Positions 1-6,134 of a stretch of 6,134 nt of DNA are shown here, in pieces. The notes beneath the pieces are model-generated. The model ran no database searches, had not been told where the DNA came from, and saw only the letters and a program-made list of their open reading frames with translations. Source of the DNA: an uncultured Fidelibacterota bacterium (GTDB taxonomy: Bacteria > Marinisomatota > Marinisomatia > Marinisomatales > UBA1611); contig CAJWPW010000076.1 of the NCBI GenBank assembly GCA_913045415.1, forward strand, positions 1 to 6,134, given 5' to 3'. The position numbers and the translations under genes were made by a program. Within the stretch, counting starts at the first letter, position 1; each line of letters starts with the position of its first letter.

Positions 1-1068
1 GATTATGAAAAACAAAATTTTTATTTTTATAGTACGGTCTTGAGCGGTGTTAAAAAAATGGAGCCTAGATGGAAACGTGCGGTGAATGTTGTTAGTGCCT
101 CAATGGGAGAAATAATAGGGAAGGTATATGTAGAAAAACACTTTGATCAAAATGCGAAAGATAGGATGATTGATCTGGTAGAGAACCTTCGCAAGGCTTA
201 CAAGGTTGGTATCGATGAGCTTGAGTGGATGAGTGACTCAACAAAGTTGCAGGCCCATTATAAACTGAAAAATTTTAGGCCTAAAATTGGGTTTCCAAAT
301 AAATGGAAAGATTATAGTCAGCTTTCTATTGATCCTGATAATTTGGTAAATAATATTAAAAATTCAACTTTAGATAGGACCAGAAAAAACAGAGAAAAAT
401 TAGGTAAACCGATTGATCGGGAAGAATGGGGCATGACACCTCAGACTGTGAATGCCTATTATAATCCATTACTAAATGAGATCGTCTTCCCTGCAGCTAT
501 TTTACAGCCTCCGTTTTTTAATATGGAAGCGGATGACGCGGTAAACTATGGTTCAATCGGTGCTGTCATTGGCCATGAGATGGGTCACGGATTTGATGAT
601 AAAGGTTCGATGTATGATGGAGACGGAGAACTCCGAAATTGGTGGACAGACACAGATAAGAAAAAGTTCGAAAAAAGGACCGAGAAACTGATTAAACAAT
701 ATGATAATTATACGGTTGTGGATGGGACCCCGGTTAATGGTGAGTTTACACAGGGTGAAAACATTGGTGATTTAGCAGGAATTGTTATCGCCTATAAAGC
801 ATACCAGTTATCAAAAAAAGGAAAAGCGACACCCGTGATAGACGGACTGACTGGCGATGAACGTTTCTTCTATGGATGGGGAACAATTTGGGGCTCGAAA
901 TCAACAGACGAACAAATGATTAGACAGATAAAGACTGATCCTCATTCTCCTGGTGAGTTTAGAGCTAATGGTCCACTGGTGAATATGCCAGAGTTTCTGG
1001 ACGTTTTTGGAGTTAGTGCTGATGATGGAATGTATGTTGATCCTGAAAAACGTATAAAAATTTGGTAA
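1..1068 (+). CDS. M13 family zinc metallopeptidase (neprilysin/PepO-like), C-terminal half, 5' end outside window
   Basis: This is the catalytic part of a gluzincin endopeptidase that cleaves short peptides, normally periplasmic or outer-surface in bacteria. The frame is open from base 1, so the TTG at 40 is internal; 355 residues are seen against roughly 650-700 for a full family member. Visible hallmarks, in fragment numbering, are the substrate-binding NAYYNP motif (N151-P156), the zinc motif HEMGH (H192, E193, H196; bases 574-588), the third ligand motif ENIGD (E253, D257) and the conserved His/Arg pair H315 and R321, six residues apart as in neprilysin H711/R717. The C-terminus ends in KIW, matching the family's terminal Trp, but lacks the Cys of the eukaryotic CxxW motif. 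All catalytic elements are intact, so the enzyme should be active. The signal peptide or lipobox cannot be seen. The next gene on this strand is a tRNA about 205 bases away; no operon partner is visible. Confidence 0.96.
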   Translation, partial: DYEKQNFYFYSTVLSGVKKMEPRWKRAVNVVSASMGEIIGKVYVEKHFDQNAKDRMIDLVENLRKAYKVGIDELEWMSDSTKLQAHYKLKNFRPKIGFPNKWKDYSQLSIDPDNLVNNIKNSTLDRTRKNREKLGKPIDREEWGMTPQTVNAYYNPLLNEIVFPAAILQPPFFNMEADDAVNYGSIGAVIGHEMGHGFDDKGSMYDGDGELRNWWTDTDKKKFEKRTEKLIKQYDNYTVVDGTPVNGEFTQGENIGDLAGIVIAYKAYQLSKKGKATPVIDGLTGDERFFYGWGTIWGSKSTDEQMIRQIKTDPHSPGEFRANGPLVNMPEFLDVFGVSADDGMYVDPEKRIKIW

Positions 1069-1097
1069 AGTAATACTTCGAATTTTAGATCGTTTAA

Positions 1098-1114
1098 AAA
1101 AATAAATTATTTTT
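1098..1114. repeat. Short A/T-only inverted repeat downstream of the M13 gene
   Basis: Eight bases (AAAAATAA) are followed, after a single central A, by their exact reverse complement (TTATTTTT). It lies 30 bases after the peptidase stop. The right arm ends in a run of five T, so it could assist transcript release, but the stem has no G or C and is not a convincing intrinsic terminator. No better hairpin was seen between 1069 and 1273. Confidence 0.3.
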
Positions 1115-1273
1115 ACCTATATACCAGAGACAGAAGACACACACGGCCTTTCCTTTATTTACTGTTGCAAATCCCGTGCTTTTTCATGCATTTAGGTCCA
1201 TATTTAGCATTAATTTAAGGGGTTGAAATAACTAGTATTTTAAACCAGTTTATTGACGAGAAAAGTATAATAT

Positions 1274-1347
1274 GGCGGAGTAGCTCAGCTGGTTAGAGCA
1301 CCGGAATCATAATCCGGGTGTCGGGGGTTCGAGTCCCTCCTCCGCTA
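1274..1347 (+). tRNA. tRNA-Met (elongator), anticodon CAT
   Basis: A complete 74-base cloverleaf can be folded by eye. The acceptor stem is GGCGGAG (1274-1280) with CTCCGCT (1340-1346), and its first pair is a G-U wobble. The D stem is GCTC/GAGC. The anticodon stem CCGGA/TCCGG encloses ATCATAA, with CAT at 1308-1310. The variable loop is GTGTC. The T stem is GGGGG/CCCTC, with one G-U pair, around TTCGAGT. The discriminator is A1347. The 3' CCA is not encoded (CTG follows). A CAT anticodon can also mean initiator tRNA or the lysidine-modified tRNA-Ile. The paired first position argues against an initiator (C1-A72 mismatch), and the GGCGG...CCGCTA acceptor matches the usual bacterial elongator Met type, so tRNA-Ile2 is less likely. 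No well-spaced promoter was found upstream. Confidence 0.95.
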
Positions 1348-1417
1348 CTGTTTTAAACTAAAGCCTTTCTCTTTCGATAAATGCTCTAATTGGTTATATA
1401 TTTTTATGTAGGGCAAC

Positions 1418-1442
1418 CATCCTTATTCTCATAGCAAGGATG
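1418..1442. repeat. Inverted repeat spanning the ROK gene stop codon, possible weak terminator
   Basis: CATCCTT (1418-1424) and AAGGATG (1436-1442) form a perfect 7-bp stem with an 11-base loop that contains the stop codon of the minus-strand ROK gene (1429-1431). Flanking GGG/CCC triplets (1448-1450 and 1411-1413 on the minus strand) could extend it across an internal loop. It sits where the plus-strand tRNA and the minus-strand operon converge. There is no T tract after it on either strand, so it is at best an atypical terminator or a 3'-end stabilising hairpin. Confidence 0.35.
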
Positions 1443-2364
1443 CGGTACCCAAAATACCAGCTTGGCCAGGCGGTAATCCCGATTGCAAAACCTTGATCTT
1501 TCCTTTCAAATTATCCATCAAATAAGTTTCTAGAGCAATGCGAGTTGGACCTAATAATCTATCTCCTGCCTGACTGTAACCCCCATAAATAATAAATGCT
1601 TCAGGGCTTAAAATTGTCGCCGCCTGTGCCAATCCATAGGCAAGTTTATCGGCTGTGAATTCGTAAAGAGAGATTGCGGATTCTACGCCATCATCAATGG
1701 CGCAGTCGATCATTTTTCCTTCAATAGAATCAAGCTCGAGTGATGATAAAAAATCATCGTCAGGGTTAACCTTTTGAAATTCAATCACAGTTTCTTTTAT
1801 CCCTTTTGCGGAGACATACATTTCCAGGCAACCTTTCAACCCACAGGAACAGGCTCGCCCATTTTTTGCTATGGATAGATGACCCATTTCGCCCGCCAAA
1901 CTATTAGTACCATAAAGTAAAAGCCCGCCGGTAAAAATCCCACTTCCCAATCCTGTACCAAGTGTAATGACAACAAAATCATTCATGTCAGAAGCAATAC
2001 CATAATTTCTTTCCCCCAAAGCAGCAGCATTAGCATCATTGGTCAAGGAAACGTCACAATTAAACTTTTCTTTTAATAGAGTCACAATGTCAACCTGTCC
2101 CCAACTCAAGTTTGGAGGATCCTGAATGATCCCTGTAAAATGGTTACCATTGGGTGCCCCTACGCCTATCCCACATAATTTGAAATCAGAGTATTCTGTT
2201 AAAAAAGAATCTAATTTTTCCCCTAATCTGGTTATGAAATTATCTACAGGCTTATTTCCATAGGTTGGCATCTCCTCACTATGAACTATATTTCCATTTT
2301 GACTTACGAATCCATAAACTGTATTTGTGCCGCCAATATCTATCCCTAAAACAACTTTTTTCAT
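1429..2364 (-). CDS. ROK-family sugar kinase, probable glucokinase
   Basis: This 311-residue protein is the usual length for a ROK kinase, which phosphorylates a hexose (often glucose, sometimes another hexose or amino sugar) with ATP in the cytoplasm. The N-terminal phosphate loop is DIGGTN (D9-N14). The catalytic base is D110 in TNDANAAALGE. The ROK signature starts near residue 132 (VITLGTGLGSG). The sugar-binding E159-x-G-H162 is followed by the zinc motif CSCGLKGC (C172, C174, C179), with H162 as the fourth ligand, and then E181. All key residues are present. The ATG start has a good AAGGA ribosome-binding site five bases upstream. It is the last gene of the minus-strand cluster, 55 bases after the PKD gene. 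ROK repressors carry an N-terminal helix-turn-helix; this protein lacks one, so it is an enzyme. The exact sugar cannot be read from the sequence. Confidence 0.93.
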   Translation of the reverse strand: MKKVVLGIDIGGTNTVYGFVSQNGNIVHSEEMPTYGNKPVDNFITRLGEKLDSFLTEYSDFKLCGIGVGAPNGNHFTGIIQDPPNLSWGQVDIVTLLKEKFNCDVSLTNDANAAALGERNYGIASDMNDFVVITLGTGLGSGIFTGGLLLYGTNSLAGEMGHLSIAKNGRACSCGLKGCLEMYVSAKGIKETVIEFQKVNPDDDFLSSLELDSIEGKMIDCAIDDGVESAISLYEFTADKLAYGLAQAATILSPEAFIIYGGYSQAGDRLLGPTRIALETYLMDNLKGKIKVLQSGLPPGQAGILGTASLL

Positions 2365-2366
2365 AA

Positions 2367-2417
2367 CTATCCTTTATCCGGTAGTATTGCGGTTATAGCG
2401 AAAATCGTTTTTTTCAT
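2367..2417 (-). other. 16-codon open frame between the PKD gene and the ROK gene
   Basis: An ATG directly after the PKD gene stop opens MKKTIFAITAILPDKG and ends two bases before the ROK ATG. The start resembles the basic and hydrophobic part of a signal peptide. It overlaps the ROK ribosome-binding site. It may be a remnant of a lost exported gene, a coupling leader for the ROK gene, or chance. It has no clear ribosome-binding site of its own. Confidence 0.2.
2370..2374 (-). promoter_or_regulatory. Ribosome-binding site of the ROK kinase gene
   Basis: AAGGA on the minus strand, five bases before the ATG at 2364. It is the only clear Shine-Dalgarno sequence in the minus-strand cluster; the PKD gene and the caspase-like gene have none that is obvious. 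Confidence 0.7.
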
Positions 2418-2419
2418 TA

Positions 2420-2947
2420 TTACTTCAACTCAGATCCTTGTCTTACCTTCATTTGAATTACAGGGGGCATGTTCGGCTCCGGTTCAATCACTACCGTTTT
2501 AATCACGGTATTTTTAGCGCCATAATTATCCGATACGGTGAGCTCAAATACATATTCCCCTGCCACGCCTTCAAAACTAACCTTACCAGAAAATGGGTTC
2601 GGCTTGAGCTCCACTTTTGTCCCTGATTTTTGTTTCCATTTAAATTGGATTTCATCTCCATAATCAGGATCGAATGATTCAGTAGCATCCATTATCATGG
2701 GGTATGTATCAGTAAGTGGTGAGTTGTCATGCTCAACCATAACCTTTACCTTGGATCGCTCCGCCAAGGCCATTTGTTCTAGTTGAGATTTTCTATTAAA
2801 TGTGACAGGTGACGGTTCATTAGGAACATTTAATGAAACTGCTCTTTTATTTTTCTCAGCTTCAATTACATGGGATTCATATTTTTTCCATCCAAAAAGC
2901 ATTGCTGCCACAAGGATGAAAGGTAAAAATTTGAGAAGTCTATCCAT
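2420..2947 (-). CDS. Membrane-anchored protein with one PKD/REJ-like (K319L-type) domain
   Basis: This 175-residue protein begins with a hydrophobic stretch (about residues 5-20, LKFLPFILVAAMLFGW) followed by KK. That is a signal anchor or uncleaved signal peptide without a lipobox, so the rest should lie in the periplasm. Residues 21-65 are charged and look like a linker, partly helical. Residues 66-155 match a PKD-type beta sandwich of the K319L/REJ pattern: SFDPDYGDEIQFKWKQKSG (91-109), then the EYVFELTVSDNYGAKNT strand pair (131-147). Such domains bind proteins or glycans and have no catalytic function. The chain then runs into a Pro-rich linker (EPEPNMPPVI) that in related proteins normally leads to another Ig/PKD repeat, but it stops after about 12 more residues. 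The gene starts 32 bases after the caspase-like gene, so cotranscription and a shared envelope role are likely. The specific function is unknown. Confidence 0.85.
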   Translation of the reverse strand: MDRLLKFLPFILVAAMLFGWKKYESHVIEAEKNKRAVSLNVPNEPSPVTFNRKSQLEQMALAERSKVKVMVEHDNSPLTDTYPMIMDATESFDPDYGDEIQFKWKQKSGTKVELKPNPFSGKVSFEGVAGEYVFELTVSDNYGAKNTVIKTVVIEPEPNMPPVIQMKVRQGSELK

Positions 2948-2979
2948 AGTATCTTATTAAAATCAATTATCCAATAAAA

Positions 2980-5928
2980 TTATCTTAAATCAAGAATAAT
3001 TCTTTTAAGATCCGTACCTTTAAAAGAAGGATTCTGCTGGGATGAATTGGATACTGTCCTGGCGTATTCTGGTACAGCTTTATAGATATATTCTGTGAGT
3101 TCCCCCAATTCTAACAAATTATCACCATCATCTGCGCCACCAGCTAACCCCTTTAAGAGAGAATAACTAAATATACTATGTTTTTTCTCTTTATAGACTT
3201 GAGATGATTCTCCATTGGACGCGGCACTCAGAATACAAATCTTGTTAGACATATTTGGGAAATCCCATATGGAACCAACTGATTTTTTTGGATTGATATA
3301 GGTAATATCCAAAAACAGAGTGATAGATCGAATATTGCCTAATACCGATAGTAAGGACAAATTACTCACTAATTGTTCCAGAGGATATTTGGTAATATGA
3401 CGGGTGACTTTTGCATCTTTGGGAATCAGGAGCGGTTTCCCATTTACCCATTCTCCATAACCACGGTAATACAGGAAAATATCCATCTCATCCACATCGG
3501 AATATTTCTCCGCAGTTATAATTCTTTTTCGTAGGCTGCCCTGATGGGGATCAAATATATTCCGGAAGTCGTTCTCGGTTGGCCCCCCTTCCATCTGCCA
3601 CGTTTTCGAAGGTAACAATTGGAAATCAGATAACCCGAATGCATGATTAAAATACTTTCGGACTACATCACCATCCCGAGTCGCATAATCTAATTGGGGA
3701 TAGTTCCCATCTTCATAGTGCTCAGTGGCTAAAATAATAGCCATGGCATTAGGGTTTTTCCGTCCCAAAGGAATCCGCCGATCCACATCGATTTCCCCCA
3801 GTTCATCAGGATAATGATCAACGTCTTCTGTGCCAATGGATTGTGTTATCAATTCCATGGAAGACCGATAGTGCTTCATTGCTTCAAGATTAAGTCTCTG
3901 GAGAACAGTTCGGTTCAAATAATCTGTTAATTCGATATCCACCGAGAAATTATCCTGAAAACTCATAATCGGTACTTCAATATCCATATAATCTCCGGGA
4001 TTAAATGCAGGTAGGCTAACATTTCCTGTGAAATCCGGTGTAGTGAAAGATCTATTTTCCGTAATCTTTACATGGACAGATTCAGATTCCCCTTCTCCAA
4101 CATTCTGGATTCTGATTATTAAATTAACAATCTCATTTATCGGTATATAATGGGTACCAAAATCATTTGCGATCGCAAAATCAGCCACAATCAGTTTTGG
4201 TGGAATGACTGATTTTGTTTCTACCTTGAACAGATAAGGGTCATCTAGTATTATTCCATTAATAGATGAAACTTGTAATTCAAATTCATGCTCTCCCGTT
4301 TCTACTTGTAATAACCCTTCCATACTAATTTTACCAAACTCAATTCTGCCTGCTTGAAGTGTGTCAATAACAGCAGGTTTCCCCACTAATAAATTTTGAT
4401 TTGAATCATGAGAAATAATCGACATTTTCACTTGGTGAGCTGGACTTTGTCCATCGTTAAAAAGGGCAAATTGTAATATACCTGTTTCCCTGGAATCTAT
4501 TACACTATTGCCGGAAGGTTCGATTAAAACCATTTTCTGAATTGTAAAATGGGGTGGATCCAATACAACATTACATGCAGAAGAAGAAAGTTCAGTCTCT
4601 TCTCCTTCCGAATCTAATGCTGAAATCTGATAGCATTTATCAGCGCCATAATCCAAATTTTGAACAGTGAATTGGGTTGATTTAACCTGATTAATGAATA
4701 ATAGAGAATCATGGTCAACTTTTTCATAGACCTTGTAATTAACCGCACCAGAGACTTCATCCCAATTCAGATGCATGGAAGTCACATCCCCATCTGCGAT
4801 GACACCTGTTGGCGATTGAATAGAAACTTTTGCACAATGGGAGTTTGATCGGCTACTTTCAACACCAAATTGATCAATGGATGTAATCTCATAACAATAT
4901 TTTTTACCAGAAGGCACGTCATCTGAAAAGGAATTGGATTGTGCTAAGGACAATAGCTCACCTTCCCGATAAATATTGTAAGATTTGGCAATCTTGACCT
5001 CATTCCAAATCAATATAATGCGACTAGCATTCTTCATGGAAGATAAAATCGGCGGTTCCACAAAATCCCTTGTAGTACCTTTAACTGCAACCGAAGGATG
5101 GCTCTCCTGGTCCAGTGCATCTAGTGCGGTTATTTTATAAAAATATTCCGTACCGAAATCAAGGTCAGAATCCATAAAATTAGATTTATCTGAATTTATA
5201 ATTTTTTCATCATTTCTGTAAATGACATAAGATAATGCACCATTCACGGGTGCCCAATTCAAAGAAAGTGTATTTTTTGAAACATCAATTACGATATCCC
5301 TGGGTATGGCAGTTGCAACGCTGGTGCAATATATGTCTGACTTTTCACCCACCAGACCAAATCCACCCAATGCCTTGACGGAATAACAAAATTCCTTTCC
5401 CGGAAATTCATTTTTTTCAAATCTTGTTTCTGCACCTCGATATATCTCAATATCATTTTCAAAAAGTATAAAAGAATCTGCCTGCTTAATGTCTTTCCAA
5501 GTGATGATAATTTGTTCGGTGGAAGATTGGACGTTTATATCTTTAACATTTAAAATTGGATCAAAATCTGTGGGTTTATCATCTGAAAATAAATAACACC
5601 GTGTCGGCTCATTGTCACCCGTTATTTCCAAACTTAATTCAAGGTCTGCATTACGTGTTTTTCTGGGATTAATTTTTATTCGCTTTGAGCCATCACCCTC
5701 ATGCTCTATGACAAGAAAATAAAAATTAGGTTCTACTTCTTTAAAAGAGAATTTTCCTTTTCGGCTGGTTTTTTCTTCCATGAGAACATCATCTTTCATA
5801 TTTCTCAAGGTGACGATTGCCTTTTTAACCGAGTTCCCGGCTGGATTATTAACGGTACCGGAAATAGTGACAGGATCGGCAAAAGCAGACGCAGTCAGCG
5901 ATAAGAATAGAGCTAGTTTAAGAATCAT
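2980..5928 (-). CDS. Exported multidomain protein: CarboxypepD_reg-like, four FN3, two CARDB/Ig-like, C-terminal caspase-like pseudoprotease
   Basis: A 982-residue protein. I chose the ATG at 5928 because a clean Sec signal peptide begins there (MILKLALFLSLTASAFA, cleavage after A17); a TTG at 5958 would add ten residues, and neither has a Shine-Dalgarno. Approximate domains: carboxypeptidase-regulatory-like 18-100; FN3 at 122-206, 208-287, 289-368 and 370-456, each with the W-x(6-7)-A-x(2)-Y/F-x-I/V pattern; CARDB/Ig-like 458-572 and 576-684; caspase (peptidase C14) fold 726-982. The caspase fold shows the NAMAIILA first strand, the DIFLYYRGYG strand, the SITLFLD strand and a C-terminal region with GLAGGADDGD and GELTEYI. 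Both catalytic positions are changed: the His of YYxGHG is Tyr824 and the Cys of LDxC is Thr876, so proteolysis is unlikely. FN3 1, 3 and 4 carry matching Cys pairs. No T9SS sorting domain is visible. It sits just after another caspase-like gene and before a PKD-domain gene. A scaffold or regulatory role in the envelope is inference. Confidence 0.9.
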   Translation of the reverse strand: MILKLALFLSLTASAFADPVTISGTVNNPAGNSVKKAIVTLRNMKDDVLMEEKTSRKGKFSFKEVEPNFYFLVIEHEGDGSKRIKINPRKTRNADLELSLEITGDNEPTRCYLFSDDKPTDFDPILNVKDINVQSSTEQIIITWKDIKQADSFILFENDIEIYRGAETRFEKNEFPGKEFCYSVKALGGFGLVGEKSDIYCTSVATAIPRDIVIDVSKNTLSLNWAPVNGALSYVIYRNDEKIINSDKSNFMDSDLDFGTEYFYKITALDALDQESHPSVAVKGTTRDFVEPPILSSMKNASRIILIWNEVKIAKSYNIYREGELLSLAQSNSFSDDVPSGKKYCYEITSIDQFGVESSRSNSHCAKVSIQSPTGVIADGDVTSMHLNWDEVSGAVNYKVYEKVDHDSLLFINQVKSTQFTVQNLDYGADKCYQISALDSEGEETELSSSACNVVLDPPHFTIQKMVLIEPSGNSVIDSRETGILQFALFNDGQSPAHQVKMSIISHDSNQNLLVGKPAVIDTLQAGRIEFGKISMEGLLQVETGEHEFELQVSSINGIILDDPYLFKVETKSVIPPKLIVADFAIANDFGTHYIPINEIVNLIIRIQNVGEGESESVHVKITENRSFTTPDFTGNVSLPAFNPGDYMDIEVPIMSFQDNFSVDIELTDYLNRTVLQRLNLEAMKHYRSSMELITQSIGTEDVDHYPDELGEIDVDRRIPLGRKNPNAMAIILATEHYEDGNYPQLDYATRDGDVVRKYFNHAFGLSDFQLLPSKTWQMEGGPTENDFRNIFDPHQGSLRKRIITAEKYSDVDEMDIFLYYRGYGEWVNGKPLLIPKDAKVTRHITKYPLEQLVSNLSLLSVLGNIRSITLFLDITYINPKKSVGSIWDFPNMSNKICILSAASNGESSQVYKEKKHSIFSYSLLKGLAGGADDGDNLLELGELTEYIYKAVPEYARTVSNSSQQNPSFKGTDLKRIILDLR

Positions 5929-5972
5929 GTATGTAGAATATGGGATTGGGGATCTCAAACCGAAAAGTGTTG

Positions 5973-6134
5973 TTAAGGTAATCTGAACAGAACTCTATCC
6001 GGATTTGATGAGAAAAGCTGCGGGACTTGTGGTAAATCCTTGTACAATTTCTTAGTAGTGTCTTGGACATTTTTACTTATATAATCATGAAGTTCCGCAA
6101 CAGTAATATTTTTATCGCCATTATCTGCCTCACC
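5973..6134 (-). CDS. Caspase-like (C14) protein, last 53 residues only, 5' part outside window
   Basis: An open minus-strand frame enters from the right edge and ends with TAA at 5973-5975. Its 53 residues begin GEADNGDKNITVAELHDYIS and end DRVLFRLP. This is the typical C-terminus of bacterial caspase-like proteins: an acidic EF-hand-like turn, the ELxxYI helix, then a segment ending in a hydrophobic strand. It parallels the end of the neighbouring 982-residue protein (GGADDGDNLLELGELTEYI ... LKRIILDLR) position by position but differs in sequence, so the two are tandem paralogues rather than a recent duplication. The stop lies 44 bases before the neighbour's ATG, consistent with one operon. 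The catalytic His and Cys, any signal peptide and the N-terminal domains are not in the window, so activity cannot be judged. Confidence 0.8.
   Translation of the reverse strand, partial: GEADNGDKNITVAELHDYISKNVQDTTKKLYKDLPQVPQLFSSNPDRVLFRLP

Noticed and set aside
40..60. TTG at 40 as the start of the M13 gene
   Set aside because: The frame is open to base 1, and residues before it (DYEKQNFYFYSTV) fit the family's segment before LSG. The gene is cut by the window edge.
1253..1271. TTGACG (1253-1258) and TATAAT (1266-1271) as a promoter for the tRNA
   Set aside because: The spacing is only 7 bases instead of about 17, and TATAAT lies two bases before the mature tRNA end, so transcription from it would start inside the tRNA.
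2392..2397. TATAAC on the minus strand as a -10 box for a separate ROK promoter
   Set aside because: No reasonable -35 hexamer lies 16-18 bases upstream; the nearest TTGAAG is 25 bases away.
2438..2688. Short open frames on the plus strand and in another minus frame over the PKD gene
   Set aside because: They overlap the clearly coding PKD frame, show no domain, and have no ribosome-binding site.
5929..5958. TTG at 5958 as the start of the large caspase-like protein
   Set aside because: It would add ten residues before a signal peptide that begins naturally at the ATG at 5928, and it has no ribosome-binding site. It remains possible but is less likely.
5701..5986. Two short plus-strand open frames near the right end
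   Set aside because: They are antisense to the signal peptide and first domain of the large protein, with no recognisable protein features.
1..6134. CRISPR array, insertion sequence, phage or attachment-site signatures
   Set aside because: No direct-repeat array, transposase or integrase frame, or terminal inverted repeats were seen. The tRNA 3' end is not repeated elsewhere in the window as an integration scar would be.

Overview
This AT-rich window looks like chromosomal DNA from a free-living, probably Gram-negative bacterium. The FCB superphylum (Neomarinimicrobiota or a Bacteroidetes-like lineage) is my best guess. That guess rests on the gene mix (M13 zinc peptidase, ROK sugar kinase, large exported FN3/caspase-like protein, K319L/REJ-type PKD protein), the low GC and the weak Shine-Dalgarno signals. 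No rRNA or taxonomic marker is present, so the assignment is tentative.

Layout. Plus strand, left: the C-terminal half of an M13 (neprilysin/PepO-like) metallopeptidase runs in from the left edge and stops at 1068. A gap of about 200 bases follows, with one short A/T inverted repeat and no gene, and then an elongator tRNA-Met(CAT) at 1274-1347. Everything to the right is on the minus strand and is convergent with the tRNA. In transcription order (right to left) it holds: (1) the last 53 codons of a caspase-like protein cut by the right edge (stop at 5973); (2) a 982-residue exported protein with a carboxypeptidase-regulatory-like domain, four FN3 domains, two CARDB/Ig-like domains and a C-terminal caspase fold (2980-5928); (3) a 175-residue membrane-anchored PKD-domain protein (2420-2947); (4) a complete ROK-family sugar kinase (1429-2364). 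Gaps between these genes are about 44, 32 and 55 bases, which fits one transcription unit whose promoter lies outside the window.

How the genes may work together. The first three minus-strand genes look like an envelope module: two tandem caspase-like proteins and a small inner-membrane-anchored PKD protein. The caspase domain of the complete protein lacks both catalytic residues (His replaced by Tyr, Cys replaced by Thr), so it is probably a pseudoprotease. The neighbouring caspase-like gene may be its active partner, but its catalytic region is outside the window. The ROK kinase is a standard cytoplasmic enzyme whose link to the module may be only shared transcription. The M13 peptidase and tRNA are unrelated neighbours on the other strand.
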